From NCBI RefSeq assembly GCF_041146395.1, contig NC_091002.1:6628501-6692500 (forward strand): a stretch of 64,000 nucleotides of DNA. Direction: 5' to 3'. The position numbers and the translations under genes were made by a program. This DNA is from Eulemur rufifrons (Eukaryota > Chordata > Mammalia > Primates > Lemuridae). The notes beneath the pieces are model-generated. The model saw nothing but the letters and a program-made list of their open reading frames with translations, searched no databases and was not told the DNA's origin. This document shows, in pieces, positions 53,982 to 64,000 of this stretch; positions within the stretch are counted from its first letter, which is position 1; each line of letters begins with the position of its first letter.

Positions 53982-54271
53982 GTAAGCAGCGGTGGGCTGG
54001 GGTCAGGCCGGCGGGACACAGCCGCCGCCCCCTCGCGCGCTGTCGGAGCGCGGCCTCCCGGGCGGGCCTGGGCTGCTGGGCGGGGATGCTGCAGCCGGGC
54101 GGATAACGGGTTCTGCGGCGGCCGCGCGGGCGTCTGCGGGCTGCGTTCGTGAGTCCCGGGCGGGACGGCCGGGGGCCTGCGCTCGGGCGTCGCGGCTTCT
54201 GGCAGTGTTCTCTAGAGAAAAACGTGAGCAAGGCTGCGGGAGGCGACACCTGGCCCCGAAGCACGGAGCGC

Positions 54272-54306
54272 GGTCCGTGGTCCGTGGTCCGTGGTCCGTG
54301 GTCCGT
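54272..54306 (+). repeat. 7-bp tandem repeat, five copies of ggtccgt
   Basis: Five exact head-to-tail copies of GGTCCGT just inside FAM193A intron 1, ending in ggcttgc. A GC-rich short tandem array in a CpG island and a candidate length polymorphism. Confidence 0.95.
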
Positions 54307-55712
54307 GGCTTGCACGGAGGGGCTGGTCCCAGATTTGAGCCGCTGCGAGAGGAGGGGGATGCCTCTTAGGTGAAGCTCCTGCGCGTGGCGCTTTGCCTTC
54401 CGCTGGCCACCGTGGGTGATGCCTCCAGGGACTTGGGCTCCTGGCGTAGCATCTCACCCCGCTGCTGCAGCTTCGGAGTAGCTGTGATTCAAGTGATGAG
54501 CAGGGCTTTCTTTTGTAATTCCCAGCGCTTTGAAATGTTTCTCGCTGTCCACCTTCTCAATGCCCTGCAAATGATGGTTGAAAAGTGCCTCCTGGAAGTT
54601 TTCTTTGGCTTCTCCAATACGGTCATTTGGAAGCTACCTGACAGCCATCTGGAGTTGGGAGCCCTGGCCTTTCATTTCCCACTTTCTTAAGTTTTAGGGG
54701 TAATTAGTGGTCTTGTTACTCTGGCATGTGTTTAGCGTTTGAACTTGAGGAATTTGGAGAGTAATTTTTTTTCAGTTTTGTTTAAGAAGGCAGCTAGCTC
54801 ACTTTGCATCTACCAATTATGGATTGCTGCCACTTTTATCCCACTATTGGTTACTACACTGCAGAAGACATAATACTTGTACGTGGATATGCAATTGGTG
54901 TGGTCATTTCCAGTCATTGGATCGGCTCCTGAAGATACTGTTTTTTTTCAAAAGTTATGTTCTTATAACAGTATTAGAACTCTTAAATTGTATTATTTTA
55001 AAGACATTTGCAATTAAAAAGCAAAACAAAAAAAACCATTAGTGTTTTTGTGCCAAATCATGAGGCAAATTGACTTATGTGAGATTCCAAATATTATGTT
55101 GGAACAGTATGTAGTGAGAGCAGATAAGAAATCATTGCACATGGCATGGCTTTCTGATGCTTATACTATAACATGAAAATACAGAATGTATGTTTCAGTT
55201 TAAAGTGCGTGTTCTCTGTGGTATAGTAAGTGCAGTTGTTGGAGCTTGTTTTACATTATATTGTTACTAATACATTTGTTTAGGGGTCCTGAGTGCAGGA
55301 CATCCGTCTCCAGAAGTTACCCTTGTCCACTACTACCCTGATATGAAATAGGCTGTAGTTCTTGGGAGCAAGGATGAGCCTTGTGCAATTGGATTATTGG
55401 GCTTTTAAAGGGCAGTGTTTGGGCTGCTGGGGGAGGGGTGGGTGGGAGGTCTGCCTATGCAAATCTTTTACAAAAATGGTTATGTTTGCTGTAGCTGGAT
55501 GTAAAACATACCTATTTCTATCACCTCAATAAAAACCAGTTGATGGCACAATAAAATCCTTACTCTGGTCTTTCTTATCATTTCAGGTTTTAATAATTGA
55601 TACTTACTTTGCAATATTTATCTGAAATAATTACTTTCATTTATTATTTTAATCGCACTATTCAAAGGCAGATATAGTTGTATGCCTAGTGTTTTCTTTT
55701 TTGTTTGTTTGT

Positions 55713-55878
55713 TTTATTTTTTTGAGACTGGGTCTCACCGTATTGCCCAGGCTAGAGTGTAGTGGTGTCATCATAGATCACTGCAACCTCAAACTGCTGG
55801 GCTCAAGTGATTCCTCCTGCCTCAGCCTCCTGAGTAGCTGGGACTACAGTTGAGAGCCACATGTCTGGCTAATTTTTC
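55713..55878 (-). mobile_element. Alu fragment, older
   Basis: ttttgagactgggtctcacc through gtctggctaatttttc; joined to a second Alu by a TTGC repeat. Confidence 0.83.
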
Positions 55879-55881
55879 TTT

Positions 55882-55907
55882 CTTGCTTGCTTGCTTGCTT
55901 GCTTGCT
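55882..55907 (+). repeat. (CTTG)n microsatellite
   Basis: Six CTTG units directly before a T-run, between two Alu segments. Confidence 0.93.
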
Positions 55908-56190
55908 TTTTTTTTTTTTTGGAAGCAGAGTCTTGCTCTGTTACCTCAGGTAGAGTGCAGTGGCATCATCATAGGTCACTGCAACCTCAAACTCCTGGGC
56001 TCAAGCGATCCTCTTGCCTCAGCCTCCCCAGCAGCTAGGACTGCAGGTGTGTGCCACAATGCCCGGCTAATTTTTCTATGTTTAGTAGAGACTGAGTCTT
56101 GCTCTTGCTCAGGCTGGTCTTAAACTCCTGAGCTCAGGCAAGCCTCCTGCCAAAGTGCTAGGATTACAAGTGTGAGCCACTTCACCTGGC
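55908..56190 (-). mobile_element. Alu
   Basis: T-run, gaagcagagtcttgctctg, ending gccacttcacctggcc. Confidence 0.88.
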
Positions 56191-56193
56191 CCT

Positions 56194-56328
56194 AATTTTT
56201 CTATTTTTTTGTAGAGAAAGCGTCTCACTATATTGCTCAGGTTGGTCTCAAACTCCTGACCTCAATTGATCCTCCTGCCTTGGCCTCCTAGAGCGCTAGG
56301 ATTACAGATGTGAGCCACATCACCCGGC
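56194..56328 (-). mobile_element. Alu right-monomer piece
   Basis: taatttttctatttttttgt through gccacatcacccggcc; probably the rest of the Alu begun at 55713. Confidence 0.8.
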
Positions 56329-57194
56329 CCCCAGTATTGATTTTGACAGGACTGTCTTATTCTGTTAAACTATTATGCATCAAGGTTTTTGACCATGACC
56401 CATTGAAGAAATAAAATAAATTATGACCCAGAAAACACACACATGCCTACACAATGAAACTGCTAAAAAATGCTATTTCAATACTTTTTGATCTTTTGAT
56501 CTTTTCTGTTAAATTTCATTAATAAAATACCAGTTGTAGTTCACAAAGTTATTTCACTATGCACTATTGAGTTGTTACCTGCACCTTGAAAAACATTTAC
56601 TATATTTTAAACTTTTAGAGCTATGTCTTTAGTTTTTAGATTTCTTCAAAAGTGTTTTAGTAATTGTGTATTAAAGATGCTCTTTATAGTAATGGGGCTA
56701 AAAATGTTATTTACACAGATTACAAAAGGTCCTAATGTCATTCTGAAGCCTCTGAATTGTTTCCCCACAGATGGTGAGCTCTTTGGGGAACCTTGTATGG
56801 TGCAAAACAGGGACAAAAAACAGTGTCAACAAGTAACAGCAAGTGGGTCCTGGCCCTGTTTCCCCGAGAGGCTTTCGGAGTCCTGGGGAGTGTCCTCTCC
56901 ACTTCATAGAAGTTCACCAAGCCAGAGCGTGGATTAGAGAGAAGTCAGAATGGAAGGACTGTCTTGATTTTCACGAGGGTGACAGCCCTGTTGCCCTGTG
57001 TGCTGGGCACAGCATTGTGGGTTATACCTAGGACCATCTTTATCAGGGCAGCTGCTGAGCTAGAGAGGATGTTTCTGCATGTGGGTAGCTTCAACAAAGA
57101 ATGAGGGCTAGGGGAGAAGTAGCAGAACATTGCTTAGCTTATGGGATCTTTGGCCCTAAACAGAACTCTGGCACACAAAGCTTGGGGGCACACA

Positions 57195-57360
57195 AATTTG
57201 ATAGGCTGTGTCACTTGGGCAAAGTATCAACCTTGCACTATCTCAGTTTTCTGAATGGTAGGACACCCAACTCCTAGGATTATTGCAGGAATCAAACAAG
57301 CAAGTGCAAAGAAAGTGCTTAAACAATGGGTGGTGGCACACAGTAAGTGCTGTGCATGTT
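57195..57360 (+). mobile_element. MIR fragment
   Basis: gtcacttgggcaaagtatc, attattgcaggaatcaaac and cacacagtaagtgctgtg match MIR in order. Confidence 0.65.
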
Positions 57361-58777
57361 CCTGATCACTGTTTTTCCAGAGCTGGGCTGGACTTTCTGC
57401 TGCAGGATGCTATTGATCAGCTTTTTCCACTTGTAAAATGGGAAAATGGTACACATGTGTAAAAAATGTTGAACACAAGTCTTGGACAATGCCTGCTCTA
57501 ACAGCCTTGTGTGTTGGTCTGCTCTAACCTGACAGTAAAGGGTCGATGCTGAAACAAGAAGTTGATAGGTGACGGATAGCATGACTATATCTGATTATTT
57601 TGCATTTCTATTTTAAAATATAATTTTCATAATGTTCATGATGTAAATGAAAAAAGCTTACAAAACAGTATTTGTAACGTAGACCTATTTTTGTGAAGTA
57701 TCTGTATATGTCTTTGCACAGGAAAGTCTGATAGGATATACATCAAAATAATTTATGGTGGACATTCTGATGGATTTTTTTCCTTTTTCATATGCCTCAA
57801 GCTTTAAGACTTTTCTACAATGAACATTGCTTTTGGAGCAGAAAGGTGAATGATATTTTTATAACCTGATACTACTAACACTTCCTTTTTCAAATAAAAC
57901 TAATTTTGGCTTTTTCCACCTTTTGGTAGTTAACCATTTAGGTATTATGTACAAAATAAAAATAATTTATACCATCCGAATTCTGTTTTCTGAGTAAGTG
58001 CAAATTAAGTCATGCCTATTATTTACAAAACTCAAAATTCCTCTATTAGGGAACTTGGCCTGTATCACTAGCTGTTGGACTATTAAATTACATATGACTA
58101 TACTCATGGAGGGCTTTGAATGGGAATTTAGGGCTATTTTTTGTAATGCTGTTATAATTTATAAAAGGATGCCATTTGGGGTAGAGGGTCAAAGTGTGCT
58201 CAAATTGACATTAAAATTTTAAAGTGGGAGAGACAAACTTGTAGTCTGAGGGCATTTGTAATCATGTAATTCCTTTTTCATGGCTGAAAAGGTGGCCAGA
58301 GGAGGAGTTAAAGGCCACTGTAGAATGTATTCTGTGGTTAAACGCTGGTGTGACTGTTATATTTACAGCCCTAGTGTGATTATGGTTTTTTGGGGTACAT
58401 CAGGATATGCTTAGGGGCCTTCCCTGTGTTGTTGTAATTGCTACCATGATGAAAGGTTCAGTGATAACTCTCTAGTTTACTCATTTGCCTTAGTGATCAG
58501 AGGAAGTAGGTTGAATGAAAATCTAGAGTTTCCAGTGCTTTTATTTAAGATTAACAATTTAACTTAAAACCGTTTAAAGCCATACAGGCTCTAGAAATGG
58601 TGTAGCTACAGAGAAGCACCTCTGTGATTCAGTATTATGTATGTGTACGCTATTGAAACAAATGTATCAAGATAAAGAATATAGTTGTAGAGAACATTCC
58701 CAGTATTCCAGAATGCTTCCAGGTTCCCCTTCATAATCATTCTCCCTCCTGTTCTGATCTGATCTGTATTCTTTCTT

Positions 58778-59098
58778 TCTTTTTTTTTTTTTGAGACAGA
58801 GTCTCACTCTGTTGCCCAGGCTAGAGTGAGTGCCGTGGCGTCAGCCTAGCTCACAGCAACCTCAAACTCCTGAGCTCAAGGGATCCTCCTGTCTCAGCCT
58901 CCCGAGTAGCTGGGACTACAGGCAAGCACCACCATGCCCGGCTAATTTTTTCTATATATATTTTTAGCTGTCCATATAATTTCTTTCTATTTTTAGTAGA
59001 GATGGGGTCTCGCTCTTGCTCAGGCTGGTCTCGAACTCCTGAGCTCAAACGATCCTCCCGCCTTGGCCTGCCAGAGTGCTAGGATTACAGGCGTGAGC
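58778..59098 (-). mobile_element. Young lemur-type Alu, 5'-truncated
   Basis: Matches the 15041/20490/25688 copies but stops at ggcgtgagc, about 14 bp short of the usual Alu 5' end. tgatctgtattcttt flanks both sides, so the truncation happened at insertion. Confidence 0.93.
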
Positions 59099-59129
59099 TG
59101 ATCTGTATTCTTTAGGTGGGTTTTGCCTG

Positions 59130-60004
59130 TTTTTGAATTTCATATAAAAGGACTTTTTTGTGCTAGAGCTCTTTGGCGCAATGTTATATTTGAGATGCAT
59201 CTGTGTTGATGTAGCAGTTGGTCATTTTTTTTCATGGCATGTGAGTTTTGTATTGTGTGAATATTCCATGATTTATTTAACCATTCTAATATTGATGGAC
59301 ATTTGGGTATTTTATGGTTGATATAAATCAAACTGGTATGCATATTCCTATACATGTCTTTTCGTGGACATGACCACTCATTTGAGTTGGGTATATACCC
59401 GGGAGTGGAATTGCTGGGTATACAGATGGTTTGGCTTCAGTAGATACTGCCACAGTTTTCCTAAGTGATACTGTTGTATGCTAATTTTTAGAAATTAACA
59501 TATAGCAAAATTGATACTTTAATGTACAGTTATTTGAATTTTAACACATGTATAGATTAATGTAACCACTACCACCATCAGGATACAGAACAGTTTGATT
59601 ACTACTACTCCAGCTACTCATAAAAACTCCTTCATATTATCTCTGTGCAGTTCCATTCTCCCTGACCCCTCAATTCTTGGCAACCATTACTCTGTTACTT
59701 ACTATAATTTTATCTTTTGGAGAAGTCATAAATGGAATCATACATTTTTTGATTCAAAACAGCTTTTGAAGCTGTTTTATTTCAGTCCGGGTAATAACTT
59801 TGAGATTCAACCAAATTGTTGCATGTATCAGTAGTTTGTTCCTTTTTTATTGCTGAATAGTATTCCATTGTACAGATAGATGTATCACATTTTACCCATT
59901 TTCCCATTGGTGGGCGCTAGGGTTGTTTTCAGGTTTTTGTGATTATAAATGGAGTTGCTGTAAACATCTGTATACAGGTTTTTGTGTGAAAGTAAATTAT
60001 TTTT
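59130..60004 (-). mobile_element. Old L1 3' region, antisense
   Basis: tatatacccgggagtggaat, gcaaaattgatactttaatg and gaatagtattccattgtac are antisense L1 features. Confidence 0.7.
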
Positions 60005-60007
60005 ATT

Positions 60008-60931
<924 letters not shown>

Positions 60932-61090
60932 TGTCTGTAGTTTTTATTTTAACCATTTTAATAGGTGTGTACTGGTATCATAGTTTTAATTTGCATTTCT
61001 CTACTGACGAATGATATTGAACACTTTTCATGTGTTTATTTGCCATTTCTGTATTCTCTTGGGAAAAGTGTTTTTTCAACACTCTGCCTT
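60932..61090 (-). mobile_element. L1 fragment, antisense
   Basis: aatttgcatttctctactg and cacttttcatgtgtttattt continue the L1 ORF2 end. Confidence 0.65.
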
Positions 61091-61091
61091 T

Positions 61092-61120
<29 letters not shown>
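61092..61120 (+). repeat. (TTG)n microsatellite
   Basis: About nine TTG units at the 3' tail of the adjoining minus Alu. Confidence 0.95.
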
Positions 61121-61121
<1 letters not shown>

Positions 61122-61122
<1 letters not shown>

Positions 61123-61411
61123 GAAACAGGGTCTCTCTCTGTCACCCAGGTTAAAGTGTAGTGGTGTCATCATAGCTCTTTGCCACCTCCAATTTTGGAC
61201 TTCAGGTTGGGCTGAGGCTCCCTGCCTCAGCTTCCTGAGTAGCTGGGATTATAGGCACATGCTGCTACACCCAGCTAATTTTTGTATTTTTTGTAGAGAT
61301 GAAGTCTCGCTGTGTGGCCCAAGCTGGTATTGAACTCCTGGCCTCAAGAAGTCCTCTTGCTTTGGCCTCCCAAAGTGCTGGGGTTACAGGTGTGAGCCAT
61401 TGCACTTGGCT
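61122..61411 (-). mobile_element. Alu, older
   Basis: agaaacagggtctctctctg to gccattgcacttggctg. Confidence 0.88.
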
Positions 61412-61470
61412 GATAGTGCCTGTTTTTAATTGGGTGGTTTTCTTATTAATACTTTTGAGGGGTTTTTTTT

Positions 61471-62108
61471 GTTTTTTTGTTTTCTTTGAGACAGGGTCTC
61501 GCTCTGTTACTCAGATTAGAGTGCAGTGGCCTGATCACAGCTCACTGCAAACTCCACCTCCCAAGGTCAGGTGATCTTCTTGGCTCAGCCTCCTGTGTAG
61601 GTAGGACTGTGCAACCACAACCCAGTTAATTTTTTCAAAAATTTTTTGTAGAGATGGGAGTCTTGCTGTGTTGCTCAGGGTGGTCTCGAATTCTTTTTTT
61701 TTTTTTCTGAGACAGAGTCTTGCTCTGTTGCCCGGGCTAGAGTGCCGTGGTGTTAAGCTCACAGCAACCTCAAACTCCTGGGCTCAAGCAATCCTCCTGC
61801 CTCAGCCTCCCGAGTAGCTGAGACTACAGGCATGCACCACCATGCCCGGCTAATTTTTTTTCTATATATATTTTTAGCTGTCCAGATCATTTCTTTCTAT
61901 TTTTAGTAGAGACGGGGTCTCGCTCTTGCTCAGGCTGGTCTCAAACTCCTGACCTCAAGCGATCCTCCCGCCTTGGCCTCCCAGTGTGCTAGGATTACAG
62001 GCGTGAGCCACTGTTCCCGGCTGGTCTTGAAATCTTGACCTCAAGAAATCCTCCTGCCTCACCCTTCCAAAGCACTGGGATTAAAAGCATGAGCCACCAT
62101 GCCTGGCT
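61471..62108 (-). mobile_element. Older Alu split by a lemur-type Alu
   Basis: The outer copy runs from gagacagggtctcgctctg to about 61690 and resumes at 62024 to gccaccatgcctggct. Confidence 0.85.
61691..62023 (-). mobile_element. Lemur-type Alu nested in an older Alu
   Basis: T-run, gagacagagtcttgctctg, ending gagccactgttcccggc; inserted in the same orientation as its host. Confidence 0.92.
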
Positions 62109-62109
62109 A

Positions 62110-64000
62110 CGGTTGAGTTTTCGGAGTTCTTTATAATTCTGGATCCAAGACCTTTGTTACATACGTGATTTGCAAACATTTTCTTCCACTCTGTAGCTTA
62201 CCTTTTTATTCTGTCTTTTGTAGAGAAAAAAAATTTAATATGGATGAAGTTGAACTTGCCAGTTTTTTTCTTTTATGGATCATGGTTTTATTGTCATGTC
62301 TAAGGACTCTTGTGTTTTAGCCCCAGGTGATGAAGAATTTTTCCCCCATGCTTTCTTTAAAAAATTTCATAGTTTTACATTTAGATCTGTGATTCATTTT
62401 GAGTTAATTTTATATGAGGTTTAGGTAGATTTTGTTTGTTTGTTTGTTTTGCCTATGGAAGTCAGATTGTTCTAAATCCATTTGTTGAAGGGATATCCTT
62501 TCTCCATTGAATTAACTTTTCTCCTTTGTCAAAAATTGTTGGTTTTATTTGTGTGGGTTATTGCTGTACTGTATATTCTGTTCTGTTGGTCTATGGGTCT
62601 GTCGCCTTAACAATACCACACTGTCTTAAAATTGGGTAAGGTGATTCCTTCAACTTTCTAAAAAAATTAAAAATATTTTGGTTATTTTAGTTCTTTTGCC
62701 TTTCTATACATTTAGAATCAGCTTGTCCATATCTACAAAGAGTTTTTGGAATAGCTTAAATCTATGGATCAGTTTGGTGGAGAATTGACATATTTACTAT
62801 ATGTTGAGTCTTCCAGTAAATGAACACAGTATGTCTCATGTTTGGTCATCTTTGATTTCTTTTGTCAGTGCTTTATAAATTTCAGCATACAGATTCTATA
62901 CATATTTTGTTAGATTTGTATATATTTCATTTAAAAAATTTTTTCAACTATTTAAAATATTTCATTTTTTTCAGTTATAAATGGTGTTTTAAAAAATTTC
63001 AGTTTCCAGTTATTTGTTGCTAACGTAGGAATAAAATTAATTTTTTGTGTTTACCGTCTGTCCTTTGATCTTGGAAAATCACATATTCTGGGAATTTTTT
63101 GTAGATTCATTGGTTGGGATTTTCTGATTAAATAATCATGTTGTCTCTGAATAGGGACTCCCCCCCTTTTTTCCTATTCTGTATGCCTTTTATTTTTCTT
63201 GTCTTATTGTACTGGCTGGGGCTTTTAGTTCAGTGTCGTCTAAGGATGGTAAGAATACAGTCAGTGTCAGCTAGGAGTGGTTAGAGTGGACATTGTTGCC
63301 TTTTTCCTGATCTTTGGAGGAAAGTTACCATTAACTGTGATGTTTGTTGTAGATTTTTTTGTAGATGCCCATTATTAGGTTATGGAAGTTTCTATTTCTA
63401 GTTGCTGATAGTTCTTCTATTAATGGATGTTGGATTTTATCAAACGCTTTTTTGAATCAATTGATGGGATTATGCGGTTTTTCTTCTTTAGACTGTTAAT
63501 GTCATAATAACATTGATTTTGGATATTGAACCAGCTTTGCATTCCTAGAATAAACCCTGCTTGGTTGAGATAATGCATCTGTTTCCATGAAGGATATTTG
63601 TCATTAGTTTTCTTATATTGTTTTTGCCTGGTTTTGGTATTGCAGGTTAAGTATCCCTTATCTGAAATACTTGGGACCAGAAGTATCTTGGATTTTGGAT
63701 GATTTTGGATTTTGGAATATTCGTATTATAATTACCAGTTGAATATACTACATCTGGAAATCTGAAATCAGGAATGCTCCAATGAGCCTTTCCTTTGAGC
63801 ATCATGTCAGTGCTCAAAAAGTTTCAGATTTTGGAATATTTTGGATTTTTGTATTTAGTATGCTCAACCTGCAGTACAGTGCTGGCCTAATAAAGTAAGT
63901 TGGGGATTGTTACCTTCTCCTCTATGTTACTAGTTTGTGGTTTTCAAGGAATTGGTCCATTTCATCTAAGTAGCTGAATATTTTATGTGTGTAGAGTTTT
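62110..64000 (-). mobile_element. L1 ORF2 fragment, antisense
   Basis: ctttgttacatacgtgattt, gatgaagttgaacttgccag, ttctgttctgttggtctatg and attgaaccagctttgcattc are successive antisense L1 ORF2 landmarks. A Tigger-like MITE interrupts at 63643-63871, after which L1 continues to the window end. Confidence 0.82.
63643..63871 (+). mobile_element. Tigger-like palindromic MITE
   Basis: The ends caggttaagtatcccttat and tatgctcaacctg are imperfect inverted repeats; the interior repeats gattttggattttggaata. It lies inside the L1 with no coding content. Confidence 0.8.

Larger units (their letters stand above)
52400..54200 (+). promoter_or_regulatory. FAM193A: CpG island with the FAM193A promoter
   Basis: Base composition changes abruptly to very high GC with frequent CpG, after tens of kilobases of AT-rich repeats. 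No interspersed repeat interrupts it. It covers the presumed transcription start (near 53,480 by motif), 5' UTR and first coding exon of FAM193A. The upstream edge is gradual, with CpG density rising from about 52,430. Many long open frames on both strands here are a side effect of GC richness. Confidence 0.9.

Overview
The window is nuclear DNA of a primate, most likely a lemur (Lemuriformes). It carries introns with GT..AG splice sites, a vertebrate CpG-island promoter and a very dense load of Alu elements. Most Alus have a linker typical of strepsirrhine lineages: an AT-rich segment between the monomers (reading aaatagaaagaaattatatg and on) and the minus-strand diagnostic run 'gccgtggcgtcagcctagc'. 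No galago-type tRNA/Alu chimeras were noticed. The organism call is inference from repeat type, not from a database match.

Layout. From 1 to about 31,750 lies the RNF4 gene on the + strand, entered inside its 5' non-coding intron. Seven coding exons (12,866-29,649) splice by eye into an unbroken 190-residue SUMO-targeted RING ubiquitin ligase. One of them is a 10-nt micro-exon at 27,620-27,629 that completes the fourth SUMO-interacting motif. A roughly 2.1-kb 3' UTR ends at an AATAAA at 31,725. From 31,750 to about 52,400 is intergenic DNA, a mosaic of L1 pieces in both orientations, Alus, a Tigger-like DNA transposon, two LTRs and a dead processed copy of PDCL3 (39,310-40,020). From about 52,400 to 54,200 is a CpG island holding the promoter and first coding exon of FAM193A (+ strand, ATG at 53,736, donor at 53,982). 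The remainder is FAM193A intron 1, with Alus, long antisense L1 fragments and a short Tigger-like element.

RNF4 followed by FAM193A in the same direction matches the human 4p16.3 gene order as I remember it. The two genes are independent transcription units. RNF4 reads poly-SUMO chains through four SIMs and ubiquitinates the modified protein through a C-terminal RING. FAM193A is a large, poorly characterised protein of which only the basic, Gly/Ala-rich N-terminus is here.

I found no CRISPR, operon, RNA gene or clearly new protein-coding system. The points most worth a second look are the RNF4 micro-exon, a cluster of ZNF143/SBS-like elements upstream of the FAM193A start, an open frame reaching upstream of the FAM193A ATG, a distinct young Alu subfamily with a 6-nt deletion, an inverted Alu pair in RNF4 intron 4, and an unassigned unique segment around 45.8-47.0 kb.
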